64,000 nt of DNA from NCBI GenBank assembly GCA_949130495.1, contig OX422208.1, forward strand, positions 638,263,523-638,327,522, in the 5' to 3' direction. Below are positions 63,023-64,000 of this stretch, in pieces. The notes below the pieces were generated by a model. The model searched no databases. It was not told where the DNA came from and saw nothing but the letters and a program-made list of their open reading frames with translations. Source of the stretch: Sambucus nigra (taxonomy: Eukaryota; Streptophyta; Magnoliopsida; Dipsacales; Adoxaceae). Every line of letters starts with the position of its first letter. Within the stretch, counting starts at the first letter, position 1. The translations under genes were made by a program, and so were the position numbers.

Positions 63023-63489
63023 TGTTAGAGTAAAGTTTAATATATGGGCTTATATATAAAATAAATATGAATTATAGGCTATAAAATAAAAGTAAGCCAA
63101 TTAAAGTGATTAATTTAAGTTTTGGGGCCTTACTAATGTATTATTAAAGTGTGGATTTTATTGTGTATAGATAAGCGTAATTTCTATTTTTATGATGGGT
63201 TAAAATAGAAATATACAAAATATGAAAAGACACAATTGTATTATATATAGGGGCCATGGTCCCCAGATCACACAACACCAATCTTCTGATTCCCATTGTC
63301 AGAGAGAAATTTAGAGAGGAAATAAAAGTGTTGATCTGGAAGAGCATAAGACCTCAGACTCAGATATTTTAACTTTTTGTCATGGATTCAGGTACACTTT
63401 CGCAAAATCAATATTTATATTTCTTGATAATTCAATATGAATGTTCCTGTTTGTGTGATAGTTTTCACAAAATATAAATTAATCGATCA
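63023..63489 (+). repeat. 5' LTR of a Copia-type element running off the window
   Basis: Starts TGTTAGAGTAAAG, ends AATCGATCA, 467 bp, and is followed two bases later by a tRNA-Met primer site. A TATA-like TATATATA lies at 63242-63249, with CCCCAGATCACACAAC just downstream. Short LTRs beginning TGTTAG are usual for plant Copia elements. The 3' end is outside the window, so this could also be a partial copy. Confidence 0.75.
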
Positions 63490-63491
63490 TG

Positions 63492-63503
63492 TGGTATCAG
63501 AGC
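63492..63503 (+). other. Primer-binding site (tRNA-Met) of the Copia element
   Basis: TGGTATCAGAGC, exact match. Confidence 0.88.
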
Positions 63504-64000
63504 TATTTCATGCTGAATTGTTCAGAATATATTAGGAAGGTATTGATATTAATTTTCGGCTGCAAATATTTTTTAAAAAAGGTTTAATATTTCAGAAAAT
63601 TTTTGGATTCAGAAACATTCTCGTTTCATTACGATTCCAACGATATAAAATTAAGTATAAAGGTTGATTTGATGGTAGTGGAAGGTTAAAGGTTCGACTC
63701 TTGGTGTTTCATATTTAAGCCTCTTAAATGATGAAAATTATGAAGGATCTCAAGAGGTTTTGAACCCATGACCTTTCAAGTCTGGAGCCAAAGGGATTTT
63801 GAACCCATGACCTTTCAAGTCTGGAGCCAAAGGGGTTTTGAACCCATGTACAAATTTAAATTCAAATTTTGGTGTATTTATATATATATTTCAAGATAAA
63901 TTAATTTAAACAATATGTCACCAAAGTGACCTCTTTTGTTCAAAAAATAATTTTATTTCGAAATATAAAAAGAATTACGTGCATGTAATTTATGTGAATA
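63504..64000 (+). other. Leader of the Copia element, 5' part
   Basis: Non-coding as far as it goes. Contains GGTTCGACTC near 63692 and the 39-bp repeats listed separately. gag would lie beyond the window. Confidence 0.6.
63758..63848. repeat. 39-bp tandem repeat, 2.3 copies
   Basis: TTTTGAACCCATGACC followed by TTTCAAGTCTGGAGCCAAAGG recurs at 63758 and 63797, with a partial copy at 63836. The minus strand reads GGTCATGGGTTCAAAA, similar to a tRNA-type B box. Confidence 0.92.

Noticed and set aside
63664..63706. Possible tRNA gene or SINE head in the Copia leader
   Set aside because: Only a B-box-like word is convincing; the A box spacing is wrong and no cloverleaf can be drawn.

Overview
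The window reads as heterochromatic, retrotransposon-packed DNA of a flowering plant, probably a eudicot; I cannot name the species. The evidence is AT-rich sequence, plant-type Ty3 chromovirus (Tekay/Del-like) gag-pol genes, primer-binding sites matching plant initiator tRNA-Met, a MuDR-type transposase relic, MITEs, and (AT)n/(GT)n microsatellites. I found no intact cellular gene, no rRNA or tRNA gene, and no CRISPR array. Every protein-coding stretch I recognise is a broken transposable-element gene.

Layout. 1-4278: 5' end of a minus-strand Tekay-like element (A), mostly a 3.8 kb LTR with a 60-bp tandem array. 4279-~8333: 3' part of a gag-only (TR-GAG-like) element, cut by A. ~8334-12295: decayed, probably Athila-like non-autonomous element with several low-complexity arrays. 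12296-23038: complete minus-strand Tekay element (B) with two 2.94 kb LTRs and TSD AAATA; its 1545-codon gag-pol frame has five point-mutation stops and no frameshift. 23430-29160: minus-strand Copia (SIRE-like) gag relic. It is interrupted at 24881-28580 by a miniature LTR element (TRIM; TSD GTGTT), which itself holds a 2.96 kb solo LTR (25054-28009). 29161-36426: AT-rich region with a MITE, a decayed Mutator (MULE) transposase, a hAT-type MITE and unusual GCGAAAT-like motif clusters.

36427-61211 is one nest. The outer element is LARD-like (3.8 kb LTRs, 2.8 kb non-coding interior, TSD TAAAG). Its 5' LTR was hit twice, by a second gag-only element (36529-41185, TSD AAATG/AAATT) and by a second Tekay element (C, 42370-52437, TSD AACTC). 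The untouched 3' LTR preserves both empty sites, so the order of events can be read directly. 61747-62374 is a hAT/Mutator-type non-autonomous element, and 63023 to the end is the 5' LTR and leader of a Copia element that runs off the window.

How the parts relate. Autonomous Tekay elements (A, B, C and the solo LTR) sit beside several non-autonomous passengers (two TR-GAG-like copies, LARD, TRIM). The passengers keep only the cis-signals (LTRs, tRNA-Met PBS, polypurine tract) and must have used another element's enzymes. The most unusual signal is a set of perfect palindromes (core CTCGTTCGAACGAG) clustered in the U3 part of the LTRs, just upstream of the predicted TATA box. The same core occurs in unrelated Ty3 and TR-GAG-like LTRs, and a different core (CGAATCGATTCG) occupies the equivalent place in element C.
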